From assembly GCA_001801495.1 (NCBI GenBank), contig MGXW01000053.1:1-30500 (forward strand): 30,500 nucleotides of DNA. Reading direction: 5' to 3'. This stretch comes from Gammaproteobacteria bacterium RIFCSPHIGHO2_12_FULL_37_34 (GTDB lineage: Bacteria; Pseudomonadota; Gammaproteobacteria; DSM-16500). The notes under the pieces were generated by a model. The model saw nothing but the letters and a program-made list of their open reading frames with translations. It ran no database searches and was not told the DNA's origin. Numbering within the stretch: position 1 is the first letter of the stretch; each line of letters starts with the position of its first letter. The translations under genes were made by a program, and so were the position numbers. Shown here in pieces: positions 1 through 9,051 of this stretch.

Positions 1-398
1 AATTCAGAAGTGAGCCTAGCATCCCAAATCCACCATGCTCCCCACATGGGTTTACCCCACAGGCTGCCTGTTAATAAAGCTAGAAAAGTAAATCCTGCTC
101 CTATAGGAGCGCTATGCTTGATTATTAATGATCCTAGCTTCAGTCGAAAGACGAGCGAAGAAACCGCAGCTAGTGCCATTACCGCATAAATAAAAAGCGA
201 GAGGAAAGCACAAGGCGCATGAACATAAATAATACGAAATCCATCGCCTTGTAAGTAATCGGCAGGAGCTAACATTAGCCCACCAATTATTCCGTAAGCA
301 AAAGTTAGTAAAAATAAAAAAGTTAACCACGGCATGATTTTGTTAGAGATAGAAATAAATTTTTTTGGCGATGCTAAATAGGCAAAGAATGACCACAT
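1..398 (-). CDS. ccmC: Heme exporter protein CcmC, 5' portion (runs off the left edge)
   Basis: Reading the minus strand from an ATG at 398 gives 132 open codons to the window edge. CcmC is an inner-membrane protein of cytochrome c maturation system I that loads heme onto CcmE at the periplasmic face. The fragment has three hydrophobic segments, a conserved APADYLQGDGFRIIYVHAP stretch near residues 45-63, and the tryptophan-rich heme-handling motif WGKPMWGAWWIWDARLTSE at its visible end, all collinear with E. coli CcmC from memory. A purine-rich AGAGAG lies about 8 nt before the ATG. The rest of the gene, probably followed by other ccm genes, lies outside the window. It is transcribed away from the aconitase gene across a 164-nt divergent spacer. 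Confidence 0.93.
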   Translation of the reverse strand, partial: MWSFFAYLASPKKFISISNKIMPWLTFLFLLTFAYGIIGGLMLAPADYLQGDGFRIIYVHAPCAFLSLFIYAVMALAAVSSLVFRLKLGSLIIKHSAPIGAGFTFLALLTGSLWGKPMWGAWWIWDARLTSE

Positions 399-486
399 CC
401 TTTTTTCTCTCTTAGTAAGTAGGTCAAAAGCTTATCAAAAAGTGGAAATAATAACAATAAAATCGTTGTGTTTTTTTAGGATGCGT

Positions 487-517
487 TTGGAATTATATTT
501 CACCGATCTGGTACAAT
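487..517 (+). promoter_or_regulatory. Possible acn promoter
   Basis: In the divergent ccmC/acn spacer, TTGGAA (487-492) and TACAAT (512-517) resemble sigma70 -35 and -10 boxes. The 19-nt spacing is longer than the preferred 17, so this is a weak guess. Nothing else recognisable lies in the spacer. Confidence 0.2.
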
Positions 518-562
518 AAATTTATTTACTTAATATAGATTGGACTGCAAAGGAGTGCAACA

Positions 563-2512
563 ATGCCATTAAACGTTACCCAACAATTGATTCAATCTCA
601 TCTCGTTACAGGTAAGATGCATCCTGGAGAAGAAATTGCCTTAAAGGTTGATCAAACGCTTTGCCAGGATGCAACTGGAACGTTAGTGATGCTCGAATTA
701 GAAGCGATGGGCCTAAATCGAGTGGAAACAGAATTATCCGCGCAATATGTGGATCATAATCTGATTCAAGAAGATTATAAAAATGCCGATGATCATTTGT
801 TTTTAAAAAGTGCAGCAGAACGATTTGGTTTGTGGTTTAGTCGACCTGGAAATGGTGTGAGCCATCCGGTACACATGGAATTTTTTGGTAAGCCTGGAAA
901 AATCATGGTGGGATCGGATAGTCATACTTGTGCAGCAGGGGCGATTGGTATGTTGGCAATCGGTGCGGGTGGATTAGAAGTTGCAATGGCAATGGCAGGG
1001 TATCCTTACAATGTCAATATGCCTAAAGTATTAGGTGTAAAGTTAATAGGAAAATTACCTGATTGGGTGAGTGCTAAAGATATTATTTTAGAAATGTTGC
1101 GTCGCCATGGTGTAAGAGGCGGTGTGGATTGCGTGATTGAATATGATGGGCCTGGATTAAAACATTTAAATATATGGGATAGGCACGTCATTGCTAATAT
1201 GGGTGCAGAATTAGGTGCAACCGGAACTGTTTTTCCAAGTGATAAAGAAACGCTAAAATTTTTGCGCGAACAAGAACGCGAACAAGATTGGGTAGAAATA
1301 ATAGCAGATAAACAAGCCACATATGATTTGCAAGATACGCTTGATCTTTCGAAATTAGAACCATTAATTGCATTACCTTCTAGCCCTGGCAAAGTCGTAC
1401 CAATACGCGAAGTAGCAGGACGTGATTTATATCAAGCTTATATTGGGTCATCGGCAAATCCTGGTTATCGTGATTTTGCTATTTCAGCACTCATGGTAAA
1501 AGGAAAACGTATTAGCCCACACGTTTCATTTGATATTAATCCAGCATCCAGAAATATTCTCGAAGAATTAGCTAATAATGGTTTGCTCGCTGATCTTATT
1601 CATGCTGGTGCGCGTATTCATCAAGCGGGTTGCAATGGTTGTATTGGTATGGGACAAGCACCAGCAACAGGACAAAATAGTTTGCGTACGGTACCGCGTA
1701 ATTTTCCTGGTCGCTCAGGAACAAAAGAAGATAGCGTCTATTTGTGTAGCCCGGAAGTTGCAACAGCATCTGCGTTGATGGGCAAAATTACCGACCCACG
1801 TGATTTAGGTATCTATCCTAAAGTAAAATGGCCAAAAAAATGGGTGCTTAATAAAGCAATGTTACAAGCACCATTGGCATTGGAAGAAGCGCGTGAAATA
1901 AAATTAGTAAAAGGGCCGAATATTGCTTTACTTCCTACATTTATACCAATAGCAAATGATCTTAAATTAACAGTGTTATTAAAAGTAGGGGACAATATTT
2001 CAACAGATGAAATTTTACCAGCAGGCGCACGTGTATTGCCTTATCGTAGTAATATTCCAAAAATTAGCGAATTTGCTTTTGACATGATTGATGAGACTTA
2101 CGCAAAACGCGCAAAAGCCCTACGCGATCAAGGAGGATTACACGCAATTATTGGAGGTGATAATTATGGACAAGGTTCGAGTCGCGAACACGCAGCATTG
2201 GCGCCACGTTATCTTGGTTTGCAATTGGTCATGACTAAAAGTTTTGCGCGTATTCATTGGGAAAACTTGATAAACTTTGGCATGCTGCCAGTAACCTTTG
2301 TGAATATAGAGGACTATCAGCGCATTCAAGCAGGTGATGTTCTGGTTATCAATCAAGTGTGGAATAAGATTAAGAGTGGGAACGAATTCACGCTACAACT
2401 TGACAATAAAAATATAGAAATACGTTTGCGACATCGCTTGTCCAAACGACAAATGGATATACTTGAAGCGGGTAGTTTAATTAATTGGGTTAAAAGAAGT
2501 GAAATACATTGA
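563..2512 (+). CDS. acn: Aconitate hydratase, Aquifex type (short, about 650 aa)
   Basis: Aconitase interconverts citrate and isocitrate through a [4Fe-4S] cluster in the cytoplasmic TCA cycle. The 649-residue protein is shorter than AcnA/AcnB (about 860-900) and matches the compact Aquifex-type group. Visible motifs are VGSDSHTCAAGAIGMLAIGAG (residues 116-136), the cluster motif GCNGCIGMGQAP with C357 and C360, RNFPGR around 380, and YLCSPE with C395. The C-terminal swivel domain carries GDNISTDEILPAGAR and GGDNYGQGSSREHAALAPR. The usual third cluster ligand in the GSCTN motif is missing: the equivalent reads IGSSANPG with Ser297. Probably this is a trait of the subfamily, with C395 a candidate replacement ligand (inference). 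The start is fixed by AAGGAG at 550-555, 7 nt upstream. The gene overlaps the next one by 14 nt. Confidence 0.95.
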   Translation: MPLNVTQQLIQSHLVTGKMHPGEEIALKVDQTLCQDATGTLVMLELEAMGLNRVETELSAQYVDHNLIQEDYKNADDHLFLKSAAERFGLWFSRPGNGVSHPVHMEFFGKPGKIMVGSDSHTCAAGAIGMLAIGAGGLEVAMAMAGYPYNVNMPKVLGVKLIGKLPDWVSAKDIILEMLRRHGVRGGVDCVIEYDGPGLKHLNIWDRHVIANMGAELGATGTVFPSDKETLKFLREQEREQDWVEIIADKQATYDLQDTLDLSKLEPLIALPSSPGKVVPIREVAGRDLYQAYIGSSANPGYRDFAISALMVKGKRISPHVSFDINPASRNILEELANNGLLADLIHAGARIHQAGCNGCIGMGQAPATGQNSLRTVPRNFPGRSGTKEDSVYLCSPEVATASALMGKITDPRDLGIYPKVKWPKKWVLNKAMLQAPLALEEAREIKLVKGPNIALLPTFIPIANDLKLTVLLKVGDNISTDEILPAGARVLPYRSNIPKISEFAFDMIDETYAKRAKALRDQGGLHAIIGGDNYGQGSSREHAALAPRYLGLQLVMTKSFARIHWENLINFGMLPVTFVNIEDYQRIQAGDVLVINQVWNKIKSGNEFTLQLDNKNIEIRLRHRLSKRQMDILEAGSLINWVKRSEIH

Positions 2513-3698
2513 ACATGCAAAAGAGGGTTTGCGCAATCTTTATTTTTCTAAATTACGATCATTACTAGCATTACTCGGAGTATTAGTAGGCACAGCATCG
2601 GTGGTTGCGATGGTGCTTGGTGGAGAATTGGCAACTCATGAAGCTCTACGCCAATTTAAAGCATTAGGAACGGATTTATTAGCTGTATCCATTTATCCGG
2701 GTGAAGATGAAAAATTAGAAGCCATAGGAAAAGCAGAAAGTTTCAGTTTATTGCAAGCATTAGATTTGAGAGATGCAAGTCCAACGATTCAGCAAACCGC
2801 GCCTTATGTACAACTCTATCGATCTATGTCTTATGCAGGTAATCCAGTCAATGCCATGATTTTAGGTGTAACAGATAGCTTTGCAACCATTGCCCAAATT
2901 AAATTGCATGCGGGACGTTTTATTTCTTTGATGGATAAATATCAATTTTTTTGTGTAATAGGACGTGATGTTTATGAGACATTGAAAAAGATTTCATTTA
3001 AAGAACCATTAGGGCAACACATTCAAATTGATAAGAATATTTTTGTGATTGTTGGGGTTGCAGATGAGTGGCCAGAAAATAATTTTCTTTATGCAGATAT
3101 TAATCGTTCTATCATGGTTCCCATCATGGCCGCGATGATATTGAGTCAATATGCAACTATTAATAATATTGTTCTGCGCTTATTGCCTGATGCGAATATT
3201 ATGCAAGTTGAAGATGTACTCACCCAAACGCTTCACCAATTACTACCAGGAAAGCAGATTACATTTCGTAGTGCAAAAGAATTAATCGCGCGCATGCAAA
3301 AACAAAATGAGATCTTAACTGTTTTTCTGGGTTTAATTGGTAGTGTTTCATTGATTGTAGGCGGAATTGGTGTGATGAATATTATGTTGGTTTCAGTCAC
3401 CGAGCGACGTCGAGAAATTGGTATTCGGCTAGCTGTTGGAGCAAAACGTATTGATATTGGCGCATTATTTTTAATGGAAGCGGTGATGCTTTCGTTAGTG
3501 GGCGGATTGCTTGGTGTGTTAATCGGTATTGTAATTGCTTATATCATTTCTCTTTTTTGGCATTGGCAATTTACATTATTTTTATTGCCGCCTCTCGCGG
3601 GTTTTACAGTTTCGGTCATGGTCGGTATTTTTTTCGGGTTTTATCCTGCTTATCTTGCTTCGCGCTTACATCCCATTGATGCGCTGCGCTCGGAGTAA
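2499..3698 (+). CDS. MacB/FtsX-type ABC transporter permease
   Basis: A 399-residue inner-membrane permease of the MacB type. One N-terminal transmembrane segment (about residues 18-42, LRSLLALLGVLVGTASVVAM) is followed by a periplasmic MacB-PCD-like domain. Three C-terminal segments form the FtsX domain, including the hallmark GGIGVMNIMLVSVTERRREI and a terminal PAYLASRLHPIDALRSE. Family members export peptides, lipoproteins or macrolides together with a separate or fused ATPase. No ATPase domain is present in this protein, and none of the neighbours is a partner ATPase or membrane-fusion protein. It starts with GTG inside the 3' end of acn, so it is probably translationally coupled to aconitase. 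It converges on the deacetylase gene with only 12 nt between the stops. Substrate unknown. Confidence 0.85.
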   Translation: MKYIEHAKEGLRNLYFSKLRSLLALLGVLVGTASVVAMVLGGELATHEALRQFKALGTDLLAVSIYPGEDEKLEAIGKAESFSLLQALDLRDASPTIQQTAPYVQLYRSMSYAGNPVNAMILGVTDSFATIAQIKLHAGRFISLMDKYQFFCVIGRDVYETLKKISFKEPLGQHIQIDKNIFVIVGVADEWPENNFLYADINRSIMVPIMAAMILSQYATINNIVLRLLPDANIMQVEDVLTQTLHQLLPGKQITFRSAKELIARMQKQNEILTVFLGLIGSVSLIVGGIGVMNIMLVSVTERRREIGIRLAVGAKRIDIGALFLMEAVMLSLVGGLLGVLIGIVIAYIISLFWHWQFTLFLLPPLAGFTVSVMVGIFFGFYPAYLASRLHPIDALRSE

Positions 3699-3710
3699 AC
3701 AAATAAAAGT

Positions 3711-4358
3711 CTACCCACAAATCGTACTGAATCCTAATCCTTTTTTCTGTATTCCTTCAATGATGGAGGGGAGGGCAGCTACAGTTTGCTCGCGTTTATC
3801 ATAGCCATCATGCAATAGAATGATTTGACGAGCGTGCGCATTCTGGAGCACCCAAGAGATAATTTTTTGTGTTCCTGGGCGCTCATAATCGAAGGAATTA
3901 AAACCCATAGGAACAGGTATCATACCATTAGCGCGTATCACATTTCTGACATGTTCGTTAGATAGGCCAAAAGGGTAGCGCAAACAAAGAGGTTTGATGC
4001 CAATTATGTTATAGACAATGATGCTGGGTGTTGCAACTTCGTACTGTAAAGTTTTATTCGATAATTTGGTGAGCATGGGGTGTGTCATTGAATGGCTATT
4101 GATCGGATGCCCTGCTTCATGAATGGCTTTAATGAGTTCAGGGTATTCTTTTGCATTGCTTCCTACTACAAAAAAAGTTGCTTTGATATGATATTTTTTT
4201 AAAATAGCAAGAATTTGCGGTGTATAAATAGGAGATGGCCCATCATCAAATGTTAAGGCAACTGTTTTAGGTGCAGGGAGTGTTTCTATAGCATAGCTTA
4301 ATAAAGGAAATAATAGTGCCAGCAAAAATAATGAAAGACGCAAATGAATAGTTAGCAT
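3711..4358 (-). CDS. Secreted polysaccharide deacetylase (NodB domain)
   Basis: A 215-residue carbohydrate esterase family 4 protein expected to remove N-acetyl groups from peptidoglycan or another polysaccharide in the periplasm. Residues 1-23 form a signal peptide ending LLSYA. The NodB motifs follow in order: TFDDGPS (catalytic base and metal ligand D38/D39), HSMTHP (metal ligands H89, H93), RYPFG (R127, a variant of RPPYG), and LLHDG (H183, D184). All metal and catalytic positions are present, so it should be active. Its Shine-Dalgarno AAAGGAG overlaps the stop codon of the upstream metallophosphoesterase gene, with 11 nt between the genes. The two therefore probably form one operon. Confidence 0.9.
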   Translation of the reverse strand: MLTIHLRLSLFLLALLFPLLSYAIETLPAPKTVALTFDDGPSPIYTPQILAILKKYHIKATFFVVGSNAKEYPELIKAIHEAGHPINSHSMTHPMLTKLSNKTLQYEVATPSIIVYNIIGIKPLCLRYPFGLSNEHVRNVIRANGMIPVPMGFNSFDYERPGTQKIISWVLQNAHARQIILLHDGYDKREQTVAALPSIIEGIQKKGLGFSTICG

Positions 4359-4369
4359 TTTTATCTCCT

Positions 4370-6115
4370 TTAAGCAAACGAAAACGTTTTATCTTTATCA
4401 AGCATTTCATTATTCGCCATCATTAAATTATTTATAATTTCACCACCTAATAAGTGTTGGCATAAATCGATGTATTGAGAAAAGGCACCATTTTTTGGCC
4501 ATGTGTCAGTGAGACGAGCAAATAAATCGTTTTTAACTGTTTCTTTATCCGAAAGTTGAAATTGATTAAAATAATTAATAATTTCTTGCACACACTTGAT
4601 TGTTTCGGCTTCGTCATTTGTCCAAAGACTATAGTTGACAACATTCGTTACTATATTGGAAAAAAAGGCATACCACCCTTGTGGCTTCACTTGATTGATT
4701 CGCTGTAATTCTTCTTTTTGCAAAAATTCAAAAAAACGATTACATATAGGCAATGTTTCCTGACGAAATATTTCTAAGCTTGTATCAGTACTAGGAATGC
4801 GAAGAGGCAAATGATTTTGATCGTTAAATTTTAAATGGAAATAATTTTTAGTTTGTGGATAGTCATTTTTCAAAGTAAAAAAATCAAGCGTAAATGGTTC
4901 TGAATGCTTAGTTGAACAAGTGAGCATGCCAAACCCATAGTTTTCAAAATGACATCCTACGTAAGGATGTTCAGCAAAACTTTCTCGCGATTGTAGTTTT
5001 CCACCGCCACCACCAAATGTTCCTTGACGAATTTTATATGATGTGTATGCATCATCATTATTATTGTAATAACTTGTAAAATGATCGTGTGCCGCCAAAA
5101 TCAGATCAGGCACCATTTCTTGGTCTTTAAAGATTAATGTTAGCAACATATTATAGGATTCAGTTTTAGATCGTAAAATATTATTTAATTCATTAATTTC
5201 TTCTTGATATAAATAATGCTTACTATCTGATTTAAAAAATCGTTTGCCACATGTGTAAAGGGGGTGATGTTGAGCAAAAATTATTTTTTTCCCAGAAAGT
5301 CTTGCTTGATGATATTCATGTTGAATCCATTCTGCTTGATTTATTTTCCCTTCCATGTTTTTTTTTGCTTTAAAATACAGAAAATCTTTTGCGTAAGTAT
5401 TCGAATCAAGGCAAAAAATTTGTGTGTTACCAATAATAAGCGAATAAAAAAAATAAGGCATATTCCATTGTGAAAGATCATTTAGCGTGATGTTTTCCTG
5501 CTGAAAAATATTTATCGCAGTTTCAATGTCTTGGCTTTTATGAAAAAGATAAGTATGAGCAACCTCGTTCATTTCTGCTTCTTCGCCAGAAGGATAAACA
5601 ATAATTCTTCTATTTGCATAAGTGACGTCTAAAACACGTTTTGAATGATAATTAGCATCATGATTACCAAGAATCATGATGGCGCGCATAGCAGGGTGAT
5701 AGATGTGATGAAATCGCTCATTAAATCCTGGGTCACCCGGTGATTTTGCTCCGTAATCGTAAAGATGATCGCCCAGCATCAGTACAAAGGCAGGTGTGGT
5801 TTGAACGGTGATATGATGTAACAGTTCAGCCACATTTTTTTGTGCATCATTACCGCTTCCTTGGCAACCAAGAATTAAAAAATTTACGATCTCGTTTTCA
5901 AGATTCAATGTATAAACATGAGGGCCGACCTTTTTTGCTGCTAATTTGGCAGATTCTTGAGGTGACCAACAATTGAGAGGGTTTTCTTCCTGTTGATACT
6001 GTCCATTTATCATAGGTTTTTCGATCAATACAAATTCCAGTCCTTGTGTATCTGATATAGCATATGTGATAAATGATTTTCCCGCTATCTTATTATTAAA
6101 AAAATGATTAAACAT
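4370..6115 (-). CDS. Calcineurin-like metallophosphoesterase, purple-acid-phosphatase type
   Basis: A 581-residue protein with a metallophosphoesterase core near residues 80-400 and an unrecognised C-terminal extension of about 180 residues. Motifs in order are LGCQGSGN (motif I), LGDHLYDYG (D116), LGNHDANYH (N151, H152), FAQHHPLYTCG and LAAHDHFTSYY. The spacing resembles tartrate-resistant acid phosphatases. The first metal-ligand Asp of the usual GDWG motif is Cys84, so the two-metal centre may be altered. No signal peptide or transmembrane segment is visible, which is unusual for this family and could fit a cytosolic or type IV secreted enzyme (speculative). The start at 6115 is chosen because TCCTTT at 6125-6130 (AAAGGA on the coding strand) lies 9 nt upstream. 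ATG at 6121 and GTG at 6163 are in-frame alternatives. First gene of a probable two-gene operon with the deacetylase. Confidence 0.8.
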   Translation of the reverse strand: MFNHFFNNKIAGKSFITYAISDTQGLEFVLIEKPMINGQYQQEENPLNCWSPQESAKLAAKKVGPHVYTLNLENEIVNFLILGCQGSGNDAQKNVAELLHHITVQTTPAFVLMLGDHLYDYGAKSPGDPGFNERFHHIYHPAMRAIMILGNHDANYHSKRVLDVTYANRRIIVYPSGEEAEMNEVAHTYLFHKSQDIETAINIFQQENITLNDLSQWNMPYFFYSLIIGNTQIFCLDSNTYAKDFLYFKAKKNMEGKINQAEWIQHEYHQARLSGKKIIFAQHHPLYTCGKRFFKSDSKHYLYQEEINELNNILRSKTESYNMLLTLIFKDQEMVPDLILAAHDHFTSYYNNNDDAYTSYKIRQGTFGGGGGKLQSRESFAEHPYVGCHFENYGFGMLTCSTKHSEPFTLDFFTLKNDYPQTKNYFHLKFNDQNHLPLRIPSTDTSLEIFRQETLPICNRFFEFLQKEELQRINQVKPQGWYAFFSNIVTNVVNYSLWTNDEAETIKCVQEIINYFNQFQLSDKETVKNDLFARLTDTWPKNGAFSQYIDLCQHLLGGEIINNLMMANNEMLDKDKTFSFA

Positions 6116-6262
6116 GAACATATTTCCTTTGGATAAGTTACATCTATGGGGAGCGAGGCGCACATATCATGGGTAAAACGAGATAAACTGATTTAATTTG
6201 ATTTGTAGTGATGATTAGATAAGCTTTTGTATGAAGGGGTTACTAAAATGGAAAATGAATAC

Positions 6263-7723
6263 TTATGGAGAAGCAGTGGATGAATTGGAGAAATCGCTGA
6301 CGGTTACTATTTTTAATGAATTTGTGCGGCCATGTACGCCGATTAAATCGCCTTTGGTAATAATCACTAAATCGCCATTGTTCAAGATGCCACGTTTTTT
6401 TAATTCTAAAATAGCGGCTTGATTCAATATGCGTCTATCAATATGTGTTGCATCAAACGGAATAGGATAGACATCCCGATAAAGTGTCATACGTCGCAAA
6501 GTAGAGTCATACCTACTCAAGCCGTAAATGGGGATAACAGAATTTACCCGTGACATTAAAAGTGGAGTGGTGCCAGATTCCGTAAGAGCGATGATAGCTT
6601 TAATATCTAGATGATTTGCCGTGTACATTGTAGCTATTGCAATAGCTTCGTCAACATATTTCAATGGATATTCTTTCGAATGACGAACTATTTTTGAGTA
6701 ATGATGTTTTTCTGCGCTTAAACATATTCTATCCATAGCGGCAACTGCTTTATCAGGATATAAACCAACAGCCGTTTCTCCAGAAAGCATCACAGCGTCT
6801 GTACCATCGAGTACCGCATTTGCTACATCTGAAACTTCAGCGCGTGTGGGGATGGTGTTGTAAGTCATGGTTTCCAACATTTGTGTTGCGGTAATAACAG
6901 GTTTGTTAAACACGCGAGCAATTTTAATGATTTTCTTTTGCATAGCGGGAAGTTCGGCATCACCAATTTCAACGCCTAAATCACCACGGGCAATCATGAC
7001 TGCATCTGCTGCTTGTATGATATTTTCAAGATTGGTGATTGCCTCCGAACGTTCAATTTTAGCTATAATGGCGGGATGACCGCCCGCAGCTTTTAATAAA
7101 ATTCGTGCTTCTTTTATATCATCAGCATCACGTGGAAAAGAAATAGCAATGTAATCTGCTTTGAGTCGAACTGCTTCTTTGATATCAGTACGATCTTTAT
7201 CAGTAAGCGCTGCGGCTGATATTCCACCGCCTAAGCGGTTGATGCCTTTGTTATTAGATAGTTCTCCACCGACGATGACTTGACAATGAATTTGAGTGGG
7301 TTCGGTTTTGGTAACCGTAAATACAATACGGCCATCATCCAGTAATAAGGTATCGCCCGTATGCACATCGCGAGGTAACTTATCATACCCAATAGAAACA
7401 ATTTGTTCGTTACCCGCATCTTCATCTAATGTAGTGTCCAAAATAAATTGCTGGTTTTCTCGCAGATGAATTTTTTTATTTTTAAAACGGCCGATACGAA
7501 TTTTTGGACCTTGTAGATCAATTAATATAGCAGCAATTTTTTCGTGCCGTGCTGCAATTTCTCGCACTTTCATGATGCGAGCTTCATGCACGCTAATTTC
7601 GCTATGTGAAAGATTAGCACGAAATACAACCGCGCCTGCGAGAATAACTTTTTCTAAAACAGAAGGATCATCCAGTGCTGGACCAAGGGTAACAACAATT
7701 TTAGTGCGACGGAGAGCGCTCAT
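6263..7723 (-). CDS. pyk: Pyruvate kinase
   Basis: Pyruvate kinase transfers phosphate from phosphoenolpyruvate to ADP in the last step of glycolysis. The 486-residue length is normal for the family. Residues 6-41 carry the first substrate motif in variant form (VVTLGPA, FRANLSHS). The active-site block is AKIERSEA with K222 and E224, then ARGDLGVEIG with D248, and ITATQMLETM around 277-286. PTRAEVSDVANAVLDGTDAVMLSGETA follows, and the C-terminal regulatory domain is intact. It starts 4 nt inside the end of pgk (ATGA overlap), preceded by AAAAGG, so the pair is translationally coupled. It most resembles the PykA/type II enzymes, but I cannot separate isozymes from sequence alone. Confidence 0.97.
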   Translation of the reverse strand: MSALRRTKIVVTLGPALDDPSVLEKVILAGAVVFRANLSHSEISVHEARIMKVREIAARHEKIAAILIDLQGPKIRIGRFKNKKIHLRENQQFILDTTLDEDAGNEQIVSIGYDKLPRDVHTGDTLLLDDGRIVFTVTKTEPTQIHCQVIVGGELSNNKGINRLGGGISAAALTDKDRTDIKEAVRLKADYIAISFPRDADDIKEARILLKAAGGHPAIIAKIERSEAITNLENIIQAADAVMIARGDLGVEIGDAELPAMQKKIIKIARVFNKPVITATQMLETMTYNTIPTRAEVSDVANAVLDGTDAVMLSGETAVGLYPDKAVAAMDRICLSAEKHHYSKIVRHSKEYPLKYVDEAIAIATMYTANHLDIKAIIALTESGTTPLLMSRVNSVIPIYGLSRYDSTLRRMTLYRDVYPIPFDATHIDRRILNQAAILELKKRGILNNGDLVIITKGDLIGVHGRTNSLKIVTVSDFSNSSTASP

Positions 7724-8919
7724 ACAACCTTTTCATTTTTTTTCCCTGCATGTTCCTCTAATGCAGCGATAACGGGTAATTTTTTACCCTCTAATACGGT
7801 TAAAAATGCCCCACCTCCTGTGGAAATATAATCGATTTTGCTATTCACATGATATTTTTCAATAGCTGCTAGTGTATCACCGCCGCCAGCAACTTTAAAT
7901 GCTTTACTTTCAGCGATTGCTTTAGCGATGGCTTCAGTACCTTTAGAAAACTCATCAATTTCAAAGGCACCAATAGGGCCATTCCATAAAATGGTTTTTG
8001 CTTTTTTAATCAGGCTAATAAAATGTTTGATGGTGTCTGGGCCCATATCAAATATTTTTTCGTTGTCATCAATTTGTGATACCAAACGAACATAAGCCTC
8101 AGCATCTTCAGCAAAGCGTTCAGCTACGATAACATCGGTAGGAAGTGGTATGTCAGCACCACGTTGTTTGGCTTCGATGGTTAATCGTTCTGCCTCATCA
8201 ATTAGGTCAGGTTCATGGAGAGATTTACCCACCGTGTACCCTTCAGCAGCTAGAAAGGTATTAGCAATACCTCCACCAATAATAAGATAATCTACTTTTT
8301 TCACTAAAGAATTTAGTAAGGCTAACTTTGTTGAAACCTTTGAGCCACCAATAATTGCAACAACAGGATGGGTTGGTTTATCTAAGATGTTGTTTAGCAC
8401 TTCTAATTCAGCCAACAAAAGTGGGCCAGCGCAAGCTCGTTTAGCATATTTGATAATACCAAAAGTTGATGATTCTGCCCGATGTGAAGTGGCAAAAGCA
8501 TCCATGACAAATACATCACAAAGAGTAGCCATTTTTTTAGAAAGCTCAACATTGTTATCTGTTTCACCATGATTAAAACGAACATTTTCGAATAATACAA
8601 TATTAGCGTTGGCTATATTGATACTACTATCAACCCAATGCGAAATAAGAGGTACTTCTGTTTTTAATAAGATTGACAATGCTTTTGCTACTGGAGCAAG
8701 CGAAAATGCTGGATCGAATCCCTCTTCCTCCGGACGACCAAGATGGGACATCAACATCACTTTTGCTCCCGATTTAAGAGCTTGTTTGATGGTTGGTAAT
8801 GCAGCGCGAATGCGAAGATCGCTGATGATTTCCCCATTTTTAAGCGGGACATTAAAATCTTCTCGAATTAAGACCCGTTTCCCTTTCAGGTCGAAATCAG
8901 ACATTTTTGGTATAGACAT
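7720..8919 (-). CDS. pgk: Phosphoglycerate kinase
   Basis: Phosphoglycerate kinase makes ATP from 1,3-bisphosphoglycerate in glycolysis. The 399-residue protein shows the family landmarks in order: REDFNVPL near the N-terminus, MSHLGRP, VMDAFATSHRAESS, IIGGSKVSTKL, WNGPIGAFE, GGGDTLAAIEKY and the final STGGGAFLTVLEGK. The start at 8919 is fixed by AAGGAG (8929-8934 on the plus strand as CTCCTT) 9 nt upstream. An in-frame ATG at 8991 would add 24 residues unlike any PGK and is rejected. pgk and pyk form one operon. The gapA and tkt genes that often precede them in related bacteria are not here; nhaA is divergent instead. The divergent spacer holds only a poor promoter match for pgk. Confidence 0.97.
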   Translation of the reverse strand: MSIPKMSDFDLKGKRVLIREDFNVPLKNGEIISDLRIRAALPTIKQALKSGAKVMLMSHLGRPEEEGFDPAFSLAPVAKALSILLKTEVPLISHWVDSSINIANANIVLFENVRFNHGETDNNVELSKKMATLCDVFVMDAFATSHRAESSTFGIIKYAKRACAGPLLLAELEVLNNILDKPTHPVVAIIGGSKVSTKLALLNSLVKKVDYLIIGGGIANTFLAAEGYTVGKSLHEPDLIDEAERLTIEAKQRGADIPLPTDVIVAERFAEDAEAYVRLVSQIDDNEKIFDMGPDTIKHFISLIKKAKTILWNGPIGAFEIDEFSKGTEAIAKAIAESKAFKVAGGGDTLAAIEKYHVNSKIDYISTGGGAFLTVLEGKKLPVIAALEEHAGKKNEKVV

Positions 8920-9051
8920 TTTGTTTAACTCCTTAAAAGACAAATTTCTTAGCAATGTGCTGAATTTATTGCATAACACAATGAAACACAATACTGTTTA
9001 TGGAGAGATACTGTTATTTCATTAGTCTAAGCCCAAGTAAACTTTACAACT

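Noticed and set aside
112..330. 72-codon minus-strand frame near the left edge
   Set aside because: It is an out-of-frame shadow of the ccmC fragment, whose own frame gives clear CcmC motifs.
1006..1392. 128-codon open frame on the minus strand
   Set aside because: Lies wholly inside the aconitase gene in another frame and shows no domain-like pattern.
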